From: Cyclaneusma minus
Taxonomy: Eukaryota > Ascomycota > Leotiomycetes > Marthamycetales > Marthamycetaceae
Direction: 5' to 3'
DNA length: 64,000 nucleotides
NCBI GenBank assembly: GCA_037179335.1
Contig: JAKZHN010000003.1
Span: 62,001 to 126,000, forward strand
Made by a program: the position numbers and the translations under genes. The notes under the pieces were generated by a model that made no database searches, was not told the DNA's origin, and saw only the letters and a program-made list of their open reading frames with translations. The stretch's first letter is position 1. Each line of letters opens with the position of its first letter. Below, piece by piece: positions 1 through 11,982 of this stretch.

Positions 1-2030
1 TCATATATTAATATAAAAAGTATTTAAACCAATATTTAAAGCATTCCTAAATAAATATATTTGATGCTTTAAAATTTTATTAAAAGAATTTATATTATCA
101 AATTAGAAAAAAGGCTTTTGCTATGATATTAAATTTTTGCAAATATTTAATAATAGGCGGCGCTAAGTTTTATACGGAATTTATTAGGGAAATATTATAA
201 AAAAGCTTTAAAGCTATTTATGATATAAATAGCTATTTTTAATAATTATAGTTATAAAATTAAAATTGCTAGCAATAATTTGTATTTAATATAAAGTAAT
301 TATTTAGCGAATAATAAAATAAATTAAAAGCTTACAAATTTTAGCTAGTTTTTTGAGGGAAATAAAAATTATAGAAGTTTGAATATTAATATAAAAGCCT
401 AGGATTTTAATTAGCTAGCCTTTAATTTTTTTTAACATTTTGCTAAATATTTAAAGCCTGGTAAAAAAAATATAATTTAATTTTTAATCAAAAAGAATTA
501 ATGGTTTTTAAAATAATAATATTATTATTATTCTTTAAACAATAAAACATTATTAAGCTAAAAAGCTATAATTTTAAAATTATATAAAGGCCTTTATAAA
601 AGAATCAAAAATAAATAAAGCTATAATTAGTTGAAAAACAAAATATATTTTATATAATAGCAAAATGCTAAAATAACCTTGTTATTATAATTTTATAGCT
701 AAAATAACCCCGCAATTAAGTCTGATTTTGCACTATTTATTTAAACTTTATATAAGTATTTTTTAATTAAACTTTTTAATATTTAAATAAAATAGGCATT
801 TCTTTAATAAAATACAAAAAAAATAAAAAGAATGTAATATTTTATAATTATTTAAATATAAAATCTTGGTTTTTGAAATTAAAGCTTAATCCCGAAAGGT
901 AATTTATATAATAGCTTAATAATTTAATTAAGCTAGTAATTAATATTATTATTATTAGCGGTTTTAAATTTTGCCATTTTTATTGCGGTTGCAATTTAAT
1001 AATATATATAAGTTAAGGTATTAAAAATTTGCTAATTGGAAATAATAGCAAGATTTTTTTTTTAATATTTTTCTAAATATAAATTTTAAGGAGCTTTTAA
1101 ATTTTTTAATAAAATTAAAATATAATAATAATAAAATCCGGATTTTTATTAAAATAAATAATATAAAATACTAAAGCCTATATAAAAAATATATATATTT
1201 AAATATTTTGCTTAGATGTTTTTTTATTATTTTAAATTGGCGCTAAAACAAATTAATTGCTTTAAATTAAAATAGCGGTATTGGTTTAAAATAAATTAAA
1301 AGCTTTTAAATATAAGCAAGGTAAAAAAACTAAATATATTTTGTTTTTGCAATTATGCTAATTTATTAAAAAATAATATTAGGAAATTAATTATAAAGCT
1401 TTTGAATCTTAGGGAAAATCCTTTTATCATTAATAAAATTATTATTATTTTAGCAAGGGTATTGCTAGAATTGGCTAGGGCCGGCGTTGCTGCTAATTTA
1501 AGCTAGGCGGATTTGGTAAAGCTTTTTTTTATATTTATATTTGTATAAGGCATGCGTGTTTTAATTAGCGAGCGTTTATTTTTTGCGTTTAATTTAAAGC
1601 CGCAATAGCTTTGCAATATAATTTTAATTGCCGGCTAGCGGCAATGCAATGCTATAATAAAAATTACGTTATTGGCAATAGGCTAGCGGGATTACTAAGG
1701 GCAATGGCAAAAAATAGGAGCATTGCTAATCCTTTTAATGCTATTAGCGGGCAGGAGATATTGGGTTTTTAGGAATATCCGGGCTTTTATTATTATTATT
1801 GTTATTGGCATTGCTGGCTATAGGAGTTTGCCTATAATGTTGGCCGGTATTGGTATGCTAAGAATATTAGAATGGCTGGTTGGCGGCGCATTTGGGAGGT
1901 ATATTAATTAGTTAAAAAGGAGCTGAATTGGAGTATAAATAAAGTAATTTATTGATTTAAATTAATTGACGAAGCAATTATGATTGGTGAGGGAAAAAGC
2001 TTTTAACGGTCGTGAAAAGTTTTTTTTTAT
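1..2030. repeat. AT-rich RIP-like degraded repeat block
   Basis: This stretch is dominated by A and T, with very many TA and AAT/TTA steps and almost no long open frame, then switches abruptly near 2030 to about 50 percent GC. Inside it, 1420-1960 is somewhat richer in G and keeps a 62-codon open frame at 1723-1911 that is rich in Ile, Leu and Gly. C-to-T decay of repeats by repeat-induced point mutation is established for Pezizomycotina, and the composition fits a RIP-destroyed transposon. I cannot name the original element. No terminal repeats were recognised, and the block probably continues beyond the window edge. Confidence 0.75.
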
Positions 2031-2039
2031 AACCGCTGT

Positions 2040-5000
2040 GGAGCTCCACTCTAGCTTGGCAGCTTACCCACGTGATAGTCGCCATCCTCACACTCCATAA
2101 AACCCATCACGTAAATTCATGGCAGTTTGCAGGCATTGTCTCGGACATGGAACTTCAAATCTTACCAGCATCCTTCAAGGGTACCCAAAAAAGAACTGCA
2201 AAAATTGTAGAGCTGCTGTCGATGGTCTTTTTTGCTGCCAGAAGGGGCTTTTCACCGCCCAGTTCCTCAGCCACTCTTTGGCCTTCATCTTTCATCCTTT
2301 TCCGCTCTTGTCTATCTCCAGCTTAGAAACTTCACTTGCCTCCAAGGCCAAGCGCCTGATCCCGGGTCCATATCCACGTGATCCTCGACTTTTCAAGTGC
2401 GCTAAGTCCAAAACTATATAAACACCCTCAGGTCCACATCTTACTAAGGCATGATAAAAACGTCCTGGTTCAACCGAACATGCACCCTTCCACCCATGAC
2501 CCAGCCAAAGTCTCCCGGAAATCTTATAAACCCTTTGCCATCATGAACTCGGATCTAGAAATTCCAAATTTACCAGCATCCCGAAGGGCATGCAGATCAG
2601 CGAAGATAAAGCTGCTGTCGACAGCTTTACCTGTTGTTTAGAAGGATATGGAGTTCTCGGGTTGCGCAACCCACAGATGCCTAGCAGGTTCTTCTTCAGG
2701 ACTCAAGGAGACGGATAGTATTGAAGACAGGTCTTCTGATTTTACTCGGCTCCCAGAAGCAGAAAGATGACGTATCTACCACTTCGTACGACTACCGGTC
2801 TTGCATTTCATCCATGGTTCCTTAAGGGCTTTAAATAGCGAGGCGAGAGAAGCCTGCATCGCTTGTCACGTGTTGCGGGTCAGCTTACGACTATGCTCTA
2901 GAAGGTAATCTGAGAAAAGTCGCGAATTTCGCACGGAACTAAAGTTAAATCCCTATATAAAGCTTCCGAAGACCTATCTTTGCGAAAACATGGAAAATGG
3001 TCAAGAACTGCAACTGGGACTGGGAGACGCTCCAAGTGCGTCTCATGCTCTATTGAAATACTCTGTTTCTCTTGTGGAGTTTGGTGTCAGCGGGTATCTT
3101 GACGTGAAAATCTGATGTGATTCTGCAGTATCAATGATGCGCAAGATGCTGTTCATTGCTGTCGAGCACTTCATCTGCTCTCAGAGTCAGAGACATCGTC
3201 TGCTGTTGAAATCAGAAGCTGCTGACGAAGTCTCCAAAGCACAATATCGATTTGAGTTTGGTTTCCTCACTCCCTGACTCGACTGAGACGACATGATCTC
3301 TGTAATTCGCTTTAACTTGCAAAGTCAAATGACCGAAACGGCATGCTAGTGAATTGATAGATCGCATCGAGTGCTCATTTTAGACTTACACATCGAAGTT
3401 CAGGCTTCTTGGAGATTTTGTATCAGGACCACAAGGTCAGTATGTGTACTTTGTCACGTGGTCGAATCTCAATTACCGCTAAGGCTTCGACATCAAATCA
3501 AGGTGTGAGAAACAGTCTCCGCTCTGAACCTCAACCAGTCCTGACGCTCCAAGGACTATATGAAGCCCCCCAAGTCCGGTCATTCGAAGAAAAAGCAAGG
3601 AAAATCACCGATATTCGCTTATGAAAAACGTTATAACTGTGCCTGGTGTTTGGCCGGAATTTATTTCCATTGTTTGTTTTTCTACGGAGCTTGGCTGCAG
3701 CAATGATCCTAAGCGTGAGAAGCTGTTGTGCTATTTGTTGCTGTCAAAACCCTTTTCTGCTGGTAAATGTGGAGCTGCTCCCGAATTTGGCGGAAACGGG
3801 ACCAAGAACCGTCTTTCTCATACCCTGAGTGGACCAATACCACCCCTGGAATGCACTTCCAAGGCAGATAAAAGCCGCAGCACAGTAACCAGGGACGCAA
3901 CCGAATCTCTCCTCTCTTTAGTAGACTGTGTTTTGTATTCAAGCTACAAGTTTCTTGAGGGTTTATATAGTGACAAGACAGAAGTGTGCAAACCTTGTCA
4001 CGTGGTCTGACCTAACTTGCACTTAGTGTTCCAGCTTCAAGCCAGGAAGCTTACCTTCACGGACTCCCCACCAGGCCGAAGTCCAGAAACTATATAAAGA
4101 CCCTTGGGTCCTATCTTTGATTAGCATAAAAAATCGAAATCGCAAAAAATCTCACTGTGAGACGCATCAAATACAGCTGACGATTTGTTCCCGATTTTTT
4201 TTCGCGTGACACTCATCTAGATTCCACGCGAGTGACTGATCAAATATCATTCTAGTGAACTGTTTCGGTTATGCAGAAGATGCCCAAGAAAGAGCAGCTG
4301 TCACATTGACCAGTAGTTGTCGGGACTCGATGTTGCTGTGGACCTGGAAAAGAACGGACTCATTGACTCTGTCAGCTCTCCTCTCCTCGCTTTCTGCAGC
4401 ATTACTGCAATCTACTTCCGTAATTCGCCGTTCACAGAGACCAATGCCACAGTTGCTCACATTACCGGGTTCTACGATGTAGTTCGGATTTGGTTTCGAA
4501 AGGCGGGCTCCTCGGGTCCTTATATATCCATTTGTAGCTACTTGCCTGGTATTATCTTGAGCATCACGGGACTAAAAGATCACAAGAAAGATGGTACTCG
4601 CCGCCAGGTACACTTGGAATGCTCACCAAGTGCACCTTGTCACACCCAAAGCCTTGTCGAACTCAGAGGGCTTTAAATCTGATGCGGGTAGCATTTCATC
4701 ACTCCATTAATTAATTTCTAGGGCGTCGTACGAAGCCATGAAGTAGGTACAAAAGAGCAAGAGCTGCTATCGACGATCTCATCTGCTGTCAAAAGCTGGA
4801 AATGCTGCCGAAATCACTCATAGTGAATTTATGCGCTCGTAAGACTAAGTTTCAAGCCTTAGACAGTGAGACAGAGAAAAGATTCTAGGCAGCTAGTGAT
4901 CAAGGTTCAAGCTAGGAAGTCGGCTGATGCAAGTGGCCAGATCTTCTGAGATCGCACGGATCACTGCTCGGTGTCGGTTTGCACACATACGGCTGGTTCT

Positions 5001-7870
5001 TTGGGGCCCTAAATACTTCACCTTGACCGTTATGAGCTTCTGGTTTGTAGTGCTTGTGGATTGGAAAGTTGTTTGGTCAGGTGACGTATTGGTGACCGAA
5101 ACCTGAAGATCACGGGACCTAGGGTGCGTAGTAAGGAGCCTGTCGCGATAAAAGTCAAGGAGGGTGCTTGTTTTACCCAAAGACTGTAGTGGTTCAAAAC
5201 TATATAAACTCCCCATAGTTCTACTTGCCACAAACCTGGAATAAAAGAAAGGGTTTTGGCCAGTTTTACGACATGACCCTCACCGGGAATCCCTCGCTCT
5301 TGCTATCGTCATCGGCCAACCTTGATCACTTGGCACGATACACCAACACAGGGATTGTGTCTCAGCATTTCTCCTTCTTGCTGGTCCTGTAAAGCGATGT
5401 GAGGGGTACTGCTGATGCGAACTCTGTCTTCTGTCGAGAGACCATCGTGCTGCTGCTGAAGCTACACTGCTCTCATGTTTGTACTTTCCACAGAAATTCC
5501 ATGAGTTCAAAGTTATTTAAACTCCATCAAACCCCATCTTGGAAGGACAGAGGGAGTCAACCTCAACTTGACTTCGTCATTGCTGTTGGCAGAAGGCCCG
5601 GAGAACATCTGAGTGTATCCGGACTGGGGAAATCTCCTAGATGTACTACCTAGGAATGGCCAACACTATAAGCCTTATTTAAATCTAATTCTGTTCAGCG
5701 AAGCTGGATTCCTAGCGGTTGCTGTCGTCTAACTCACCTGCTGCCGATAGGAGATATTGTCGTTGACCTCCACAAACTCTTCTGCTTCATTTTGCTTTTG
5801 CAGGTCATCCTACGTGTTTGCGATTGATTCCTCAAAAGATTAGTGATCTAGCTGCCGCAGCCTGCCGGATTCTCTGACCACAAACATCTAGCTCCTTCCG
5901 TCTGTCTCAGCCAAGAGACACGTAGATCAGGATTGGAGGACCACCCGACTGTTTGTGTTCGAAAACAAGAGTGTTTCTAGACCCTTAAATACCTTGGTCA
6001 ATGCTCATTCCAGTCTCTCAGAGTTGTCACCAGCTACCATTCGAGAAAGCAAGAGCCTCTGCGACACAATAAGCTCTGAGCGACAGGTGTCTCGTTGCTT
6101 TCATGCGAGACTACCGGTCTTTAGCTTTCCAAGGTTACGAATCATTCAGGGCTTCTTGAACTTCCTCTTCAAAAACTATATAAACACCCTGAGGCACGGT
6201 CTCAAGAAACAAAGCGAAAATAATCAAAACCCTCCAAGATTGTGCACTTTTCAAGACAGTATCCGCGAGCATAACTCGGGCTTCTTTCCAAAGTAGCCTT
6301 CCCCAAGAATCCTTCACATTCTGAGATCCAATCACGAAGATTTCCGTGCTACCCAGGCCTCGTGTAGCTCAAGCAACGGGAGGATAGTGTACTGCGGTCA
6401 TCCTTTTCTGTTGTCACAGGATCGTGTTGCTGTCAGCCTCGCAGGTCTATAGCCGCCCGCTCATTCCGCCTCCACGCACCATAGCAATATCGAGAATCTG
6501 AGCCGGAGGAGCGAATCCGGGGACGATCGACCTGCTTCATTCACTGGTGTCGGAAAGTGAGTTTCTTCCAACACCAAACATCAGGCTGGGTGCATGGCGT
6601 TGATGACTTAGAATTCGAAAAGCTAGTTCTTTCCAGCCTTTATATACCCAAATACCGGATACCTTTGGGCTATCGAACTGAGGAAAGTGCTGCTGTTGCG
6701 AAATTCATCTGCTGTCGAAAGAACACAGTGAAGGTTGCTCCCGACTCTTACAGCTCAGAATTCACAAAGACCGTTCGTCCTGGGTCGCTGACTGGTATTC
6801 ACTGTGATCGTAATCTATAAACCAACCTGCTCAAACCCATTTGCTGAAGAGTCTAGTTCCGCTGTGACACGAAAACTATTCGTCCATAGTCCACTGGGGA
6901 TCCCGGGGCATTTGGTTTTGAAAGTCCAAATCTTGTTCCTTCTGGGTCCTTTTATAGCTCTGACCTCCACAAAGGAGGTCAAACACTCTGCCGTCGACTA
7001 TCTTGTCTGCTGTCGGTGGAGCACATTGCTATTGGATTTAATGAATCACGACCTCACCACCTCACCATCTATGATCCATCCTCGCTGGCCGCTCCCTGGA
7101 GTTCTGCCACGCTCTCCAGTCTCCTCTTCCTGTGGATCATATCATCAATCTCAAATAACCACAGTTACTCTGATCTACAGACCAGAATACCTCATTACCA
7201 CGTAAGGCGCAAGAGAGAACACACCTTTCTTGAATTTGAAAGCTGGATCTTTGGGGCCTTTTATACCCAAAATCACCAAGGCCATGAGGTCGTAATCCCT
7301 GCAAAACAAGCTGAAATCATCTTGGTGTTGTGAACTCGCGAGCTCTGTCTGCTGTCGAAGACAACACCTACCGTCGATTCTGCAAATCGCGAAAGTTTGC
7401 GCAGCCCGCATTTCAGAACCCGGGGACAAATCCTGGAATCGGTTTCGACATAGCAAAATAGCATCCCTATCAACTTTTCGCTGAAAGTGTCGGTGTCTCT
7501 GAAAATACTGACCCTCGATCAGTCATGGACCTGGTCGCGCTGTGTGATCTTGGTCTTGAAAGCAAGGTCCTTGGGTCCTTTTTATACCCGAGATTCCCAG
7601 TCCATCGAGCCCTAGCACTGATAAAGAAGCTCAAACATCTCGCTGTCGCCTAACCTACCTGCTGTCGCTCAAACCCATCGCTGTTGAATCTCACAGCTCA
7701 TTCTCACCATAAGCCTGCACCTTTGTAAGGCGACGGATGGCTTCTCCACTTTATCCCCGCATTTCTCAGCAAACAACAAGGGTCAGTATCGTGATCAAAT
7801 CCGCCGACTTCGACTCACCAAACGTGGTTCAGCTGGGATACTGCGGGGGACCAATTCCTGTCGGTGGTAT
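2040..7870. repeat. Array A: tandem E-box/TATA/CTGCTGTCG modules
   Basis: Diverged tandem modules without conserved ORFs. Plus-facing TATA boxes (ACTATATAAA-type followed by a CCC-rich block) lie at 2415, 2954, 4091, 5201 and 6177, with weaker ones near 3556 and 5512. Minus-facing ones (GGGTCCTTTTATA on the plus strand) lie at about 4521, 6639, 6951, 7259 and 7580. CACGTG occurs at 2069, 2375, 2877, 3455 and 3999. Paired CTGCTGTCG-like motifs lie near 2213/2233, 2612/2631, 3200/3218, 4762/4783, 5718/5738, 6690/6709, 6988/7007 and 7641/7659. The module direction flips around 6.5 kb. The repeat nature is seen directly; a promoter role is inference from motif order and spacing. Confidence 0.8.
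2375..2422 (+). promoter_or_regulatory. Representative plus-facing module: E-box then TATA
   Basis: CACGTG at 2375-2380 is followed 34 bp later by TATATAAA at 2415-2422 and then a CACCCT-rich block. The same order recurs at 2877/2954, 3455/3556 and 3999/4091 with longer spacers. No ORF with a recognisable product begins downstream, so if this promoter works it would drive a noncoding or very short transcript. CACGTG is the known core site of fungal bHLH factors such as the Cbf1 type; binding here is not shown. Confidence 0.5.
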
Positions 7871-7923
7871 ATAATTGCGAGAAAACGTAAAGCGTTTGAG
7901 GCGCTTTAGCGCAGCGGTAGCAG

Positions 7924-7964
7924 GTGGCGTTGGACGAGGTGGCGTTGGACGAGGTGGCGTTGGA
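7924..7964. repeat. 15-bp minisatellite, about 2.7 copies
   Basis: GTGGCGTTGGACGAG is repeated at 7924-7938 and 7939-7953, with a partial third copy ending at 7964. It lies between a tRNA A-box-like string just upstream and a B-box-like string near 8003, which together do not fold as a tRNA. Confidence 0.85.
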
Positions 7965-7965
7965 T

Positions 7966-8650
7966 GGTGGACCCACATATGCATGTACTCGCAATCACAC
8001 GCAGTTCGAGTCCCCGCGGGGAAGAAAAAGGGTCGATTTTGTGAGGATTTGGGGAATTGACACTCTATCCTCCGACAAAGCCATAAGATTCGACTTCGAA
8101 CGACTGGTACGAAAGCTCCACTGGCAAAGTCTATGTATGGTACAACTCGCACCGTGATAAGGGTGCTCATCACCGAAAAATGTATATATGCTTTCCACCG
8201 AAGACCCTGCGAAGTGAGGACCCCAAGCCGATGGCGATCGACTCAACTGGCGTCCCCATGCACACGGCTCCTTCCACTGGTTCAACCCAAACGAGAACGA
8301 CTCGGGAGCGTTACTGGGGACCCAACCCAATGACGATCGACTCAAAGGTCCTCAATCTGGAGCTCGCGCAGCCCGCTAGCGTTTGGACTCGGCAATATGG
8401 AGAAACTCCAGAACACTCGGACTCCCTCTGGCGTGGTTAATGTCCATGCGATGGACAGTGGGAGGAGCAGCGGTGAGAGGCTGCGCCAACCAAGGAAGTA
8501 GCGCCCTGAAGAACAGCTGTACAAAGAAATCGCGAAGGGCTTCCAGTTCCATGATGAAATGAGGATAGGAGTGGACTTGTGGTGGTTGATCGTGAGGATT
8601 ACGGGCAAAGTCTATGGTACCCCTCCCAACCGGATGCTGAGATACGGAGA
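7966..8650. other. Unassigned interval beside array A
   Basis: A plus-strand open frame at 8180-8440 contains two weakly similar segments around DPKPMAIDS and GPNPMTIDS. This may be a gene remnant, but no family is recognised and there is no convincing start or splice structure. Confidence 0.3.
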
Positions 8651-9890
8651 CTACTGAGGCTGGTAAGAGACACCATCAGGAGCATCACCAGGCTCGACTT
8701 GGCTATCCGGGGATACTTGAGTTGAAGGGTATGACTCGCCCAACTCAACCGACGCATCCCGAATAACGATCGGCTGACTGGCGCTGATGCCAGAGTCCAC
8801 AGGCGCGCCACATGAGCACCGCGGACAAAATGGGAGAATAAAACGCTGACTGAGCCAGGGAGGGAGGGGAGTACTAGGCAATTGGCTCTGGGGAACGGGC
8901 TGGTGATCCAGCCACAGCGTTGGCTCCGTCCGCCAGCGCCGTATGTCACCATCCACAGCCCTCTCCAAAAATATCCCAATTGGTTTCCCATAGTGGGCAT
9001 AGAAGATGGCGAGGTGGTCAAGGCCTCCTGGTATCGGTTTCCCTCGGATCTCGCAGTTCCCGGCCGTGGATCTTGCCATAATCGACCGGTACATGTATGA
9101 CAGGACCTCCACAAGGGCGATGCCTCTGGAGTGCCTGGCGGTAGAGAGGGTTGTGCACCAGAGGGTTGTCAAAACTGCTGCCGACACTGCTGCTCGTATC
9201 CTCGACATCTGGGCGACGAGGGTGGAAGAGATTCTGGCAACTGGGTGGGACGCGACCGCAGAACATACCGCCTGAATGTCGTCGTTGCTGCAGTGGGTAG
9301 CGGAGGTGGAGCAGGGCTGTTCAAGTAGTGGTATCTAAGACGAGGGTCGTGGTCGTGTTCTCGGAGGTGCGCGAAAGTGAGCACGTTGTACGGCGAGCAG
9401 ACGATGGTCGCCCTGAGATGATCTACGACAGGATGGTAGTGTAGCAGTTTCGGCAACGCGATATAGATGGTTTCGTTGACCAAATAGTTAAGGCGAGGGG
9501 TAGGTTCTTATGTCTGTTAATCGCGTTCTGAAGTTGGTCTCTCAGTGCGAAAACCAATACTTCGTTCCACAAGTGCTTGGGAAATTCAATTCTCAGCATG
9601 TCGAAGCCAGGCCAGAACTGTACCGGCCGCTCGAGCGTGAGGTGGACCCGTAGTACGTACAACTTCCTAAGCTGTCTTCCCTAGTACTTGGAGGCGAGGT
9701 GACTCATGATTGCCATGAACTTGAGCGACGCAGAGTCGAGACTCTGGCTTGGCGAAGGATGGAGGCGGTCATAGAGGAACCAAAGGCGACGAAGAAAGCC
9801 CTCGGTGAACATGTTGAACTGATGTTGTATGTCGCCAGGCAAGGAGAAGATGATAGAGGTATCTTGAGGCAGCAAGTACAGACAGAATAA
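8651..9890 (-). pseudogene. Decayed minus-strand coding region, unknown family
   Basis: Several minus-strand segments have protein-like composition but cannot be joined into one intact gene. The frame open at 9681-9875 hits a TAG at 9681-9683 and then stays open in the same frame down to 9423 (segments such as VHLTLERPVQFWPG and FPKHLWNEVLVFALRD). The TAG could be a CAG-to-TAG change. Near 9480 the plausible reading moves to another frame (NETIYIALPKLLHYHPVVDH). A third frame holds a 185-codon ATG-initiated ORF at 8651-9208. No family is recognised. Unrecognised introns could explain some breaks, but the in-frame TAG favours a pseudogene. The 8651-9208 ORF could still be a separate small gene. 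Confidence 0.4.
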
Positions 9891-10891
9891 GTGCTACGTC
9901 TGTTGCTTGGACGGATGAACGAGCTGGTGTTGAGTTTAGCAGATGAGAAGTACTGCAAATGCTGCCAACTCAATGACAGAGCGCCCGGACGATTCAAGTT
10001 TCAGGCTCCATGATGACTGTGTACGAGGAGCGATTTGAGCAAAGAATGCAGAGGGGTTGCTGCCGTCGAATTCGGGGAGGCGGCCTTGCGTCGCTCGAAC
10101 GAAGCTCAAGGGAGCTCCTCGTGATCCCACTTGGTCTGCTCTTTGCCGAGATCCCATCATGTACTTCATCCTCTGTGCAGGTGTCTCCTCATCGGATATC
10201 CAAGCCCTTGCAGTGATGATATGAGCATAACCTGCGAAGATGGGCACCCGATTCGCGTGACCGTCCTGGAAAGTAGAGTACTCTCGCAGAAGTCCTCAAC
10301 TGACACACCGGGAGCTGAAGACCTGACTTCGTGTACCAGAGATCCTCAGCAGCGAGAGCATCTCCGCGAAAGACCTTGCAAGTTGAGTATTAGGGTGTGA
10401 GCGGCGCTCGGTGTCATCCTTTGGGCGAGATGTCTTGCTTTTTCCGCATATCAGAGGGGCCACTCGGAGTGTTTTTGCTTTTTCGAAATCTCAACCGCTT
10501 GAGCTCTTTGTCGTTGCAGTTGCTGAAAGCCGAAAGGCTTCTGATCTTTCTCTGTACTTCTGCCATGATTCTGGGACTGCTGAAGGCAGGTTGCAATACG
10601 GTAGCTGCGCAAAACCAAATTGATGTTGCTGTGATGTCGCAATGCCTGCCGTCTGTCTGGTAAAGTAGGTGCGATCGATTCATGTTGTTTGAAGGTAATT
10701 GGAGCAGCGCTGGTCCATAACTCACTTCGCCATGCTGGTGTGAAGGATTTTCTCCTCTGCAAGTTGCAACTTTTGAACGTGCTTTGACGCGCCGGTGAGG
10801 TGGAAAATGAAAACGTGATGGCTTGTCAACATTTCATGTCGGAATCCGTCATGTGTGTTTGTGCAAAAGATTTCATCATCAATTCAACCGG
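9891..10891. other. Intergenic, no gene recognised
   Basis: Only overlapping short frames on both strands (up to about 100 codons) are visible, with no signal peptide, domain or splice pattern I can support. It may include the upstream part of the decayed minus-strand region, and it ends at the 5' flank of the first tRNA gene. Confidence 0.4.
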
Positions 10892-10977
10892 GGTCCATTG
10901 GCTCAATGGTAGAGTGCTTGACTACGATCAACAAATCAGACATCAAGAGGTTCTGGGTTCGAGCCCCAGATGGATCT
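10892..10977 (+). tRNA. tRNA-Arg(ACG) with 14-nt intron
   Basis: It folds as a full cloverleaf. The 7-bp acceptor stem is GGTCCAT with ATGGATC (one G-U pair), the D arm is built on GCTC/GAGT, the anticodon stem is CTTGA/TCAAG, and the T arm CTGGG-TTCGAGC-CCCAG pairs perfectly. The loop reads CT-ACG-A, so the anticodon is ACG (read as ICG, arginine CGN codons). The intron at 10928-10941 sits in the canonical position after nucleotide 37. The transcribed base after the acceptor stem is T. An identical copy lies 359 bp downstream on the other strand. Confidence 0.93.
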
Positions 10978-11335
10978 AAAGGAATAACACCCCGCATCCC
11001 TTTTTGAACTTTTTGATACTGGTTTCTTCTATTCCTGTCGGTGGCAAAGACTTTGAAAGTGATCGTTAAGGCAACGCTTGCAAGTCCTCTCTTTCTTTTT
11101 TGGTGTATATATAAAAAGCGACGCAGCTGGGGCTCTGGGCTCATTTCTTTCTGTCCGATAGCAAAAGAATTTCTTCCATGTTGGCACCTTTTCTTTCGCG
11201 GTTTATTGCCGCCACTTACCGCTCGGCGCAAATGTCCGACGCAGATCTCCAGCTCCACTCCACCAAGACCACAAAAAAATTCTTCAGCAAGGAAGAAAAA
11301 GCTGCAAAAGATTAATGAACGGGGGCGTTTCCTTT
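10978..11335. other. Spacer between convergent tRNA genes
   Basis: About 360 bp separate the two tRNA 3' ends. Both copies share a short TAAAGG trailer. T-rich stretches that could serve as Pol III terminators occur near 11000-11010 on the plus strand. Open frames here do not look real. Confidence 0.5.
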
Positions 11336-11421
11336 AGATCCATCTGGGGCTCGAACCCAGAACCTCTTGATGTCTGATTTGTTGATCGTAGTCAAGCACT
11401 CTACCATTGAGCCAATGGACC
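11336..11421 (-). tRNA. tRNA-Arg(ACG) with 14-nt intron, second copy
   Basis: The reverse complement is identical over all 86 nt to the tRNA-Arg at 10892-10977, including the intron, so the stems, anticodon ACG and B box are the same. The two genes are transcribed towards each other. Identity including the intron implies a recent inverted duplication or gene conversion. Confidence 0.93.
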
Positions 11422-11982
11422 CCGATTTGTTGATGTTGTTGAGTCGCAGTTTGGATAGAAAGCGGCCGGATCTGCGTGATCGTCTAGGTGATTGACAACG
11501 TAACATGCAGCCTTGATTTCAATGTTGTATTTCACAGTGACTTTCCTTGCGGTCAAACCTTCTTGTCTGCCAGAGAAGGAGATATCGTTGGAAGAGTTCT
11601 TTCACGGCGGTTGATGATGAGAAGTGACAGTGACTGTTCTGATGGGAACGGAGCTTGTGGCCGTCGGCAGCTAGAGATCCCCCTCACACACAAAGAGCTG
11701 GCGATCAAGAAATGTCGCTGGAAGTCCAAAGACAAAGTCCTTCAATGTGCCATGAGTGATCTGGCTCCTGATGTCAAGCTCCCGTCGGAAGAGCTCGGAC
11801 CCCAATTTAGGGGTCACGTGCACTCGCGTCGGCCTAGAATCCGGCGCCAGCCGCATCTCCGCACCTCAACACGTCAACCCCGAGTCCTTGCGCGAACAAG
11901 AATCTCGCCGCAACGCCTCTGTCATCGCCACTGCCAACCCCTCGGACGCCCCTGAAGATCGCCCTGTCGGATTCTCGCAAAG
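11422..11982. other. Upstream region of nbs1
   Basis: No separate gene is supported. A plus-strand frame at 11488-11955 begins with GTG rather than ATG and looks like chance. A CACGTG E-box at 11815-11820, about 165 bp before the nbs1 ATG, could be a promoter element; it lacks the array-type TATA arrangement. Confidence 0.4.

Noticed and set aside
7885..8030. tRNA-like A-box (TAGCGCAGCGGTAGCA) and B-box (GTTCGAGTCC) strings around the minisatellite
   Set aside because: Neither the acceptor stem nor the T stem pairs, and a minisatellite lies between the boxes. At most a degenerate tRNA/SINE remnant.
11488..11955. 155-codon plus-strand frame before nbs1
   Set aside because: GTG start, no domain; it occupies the nbs1 promoter and overlaps open frames on the other strand.
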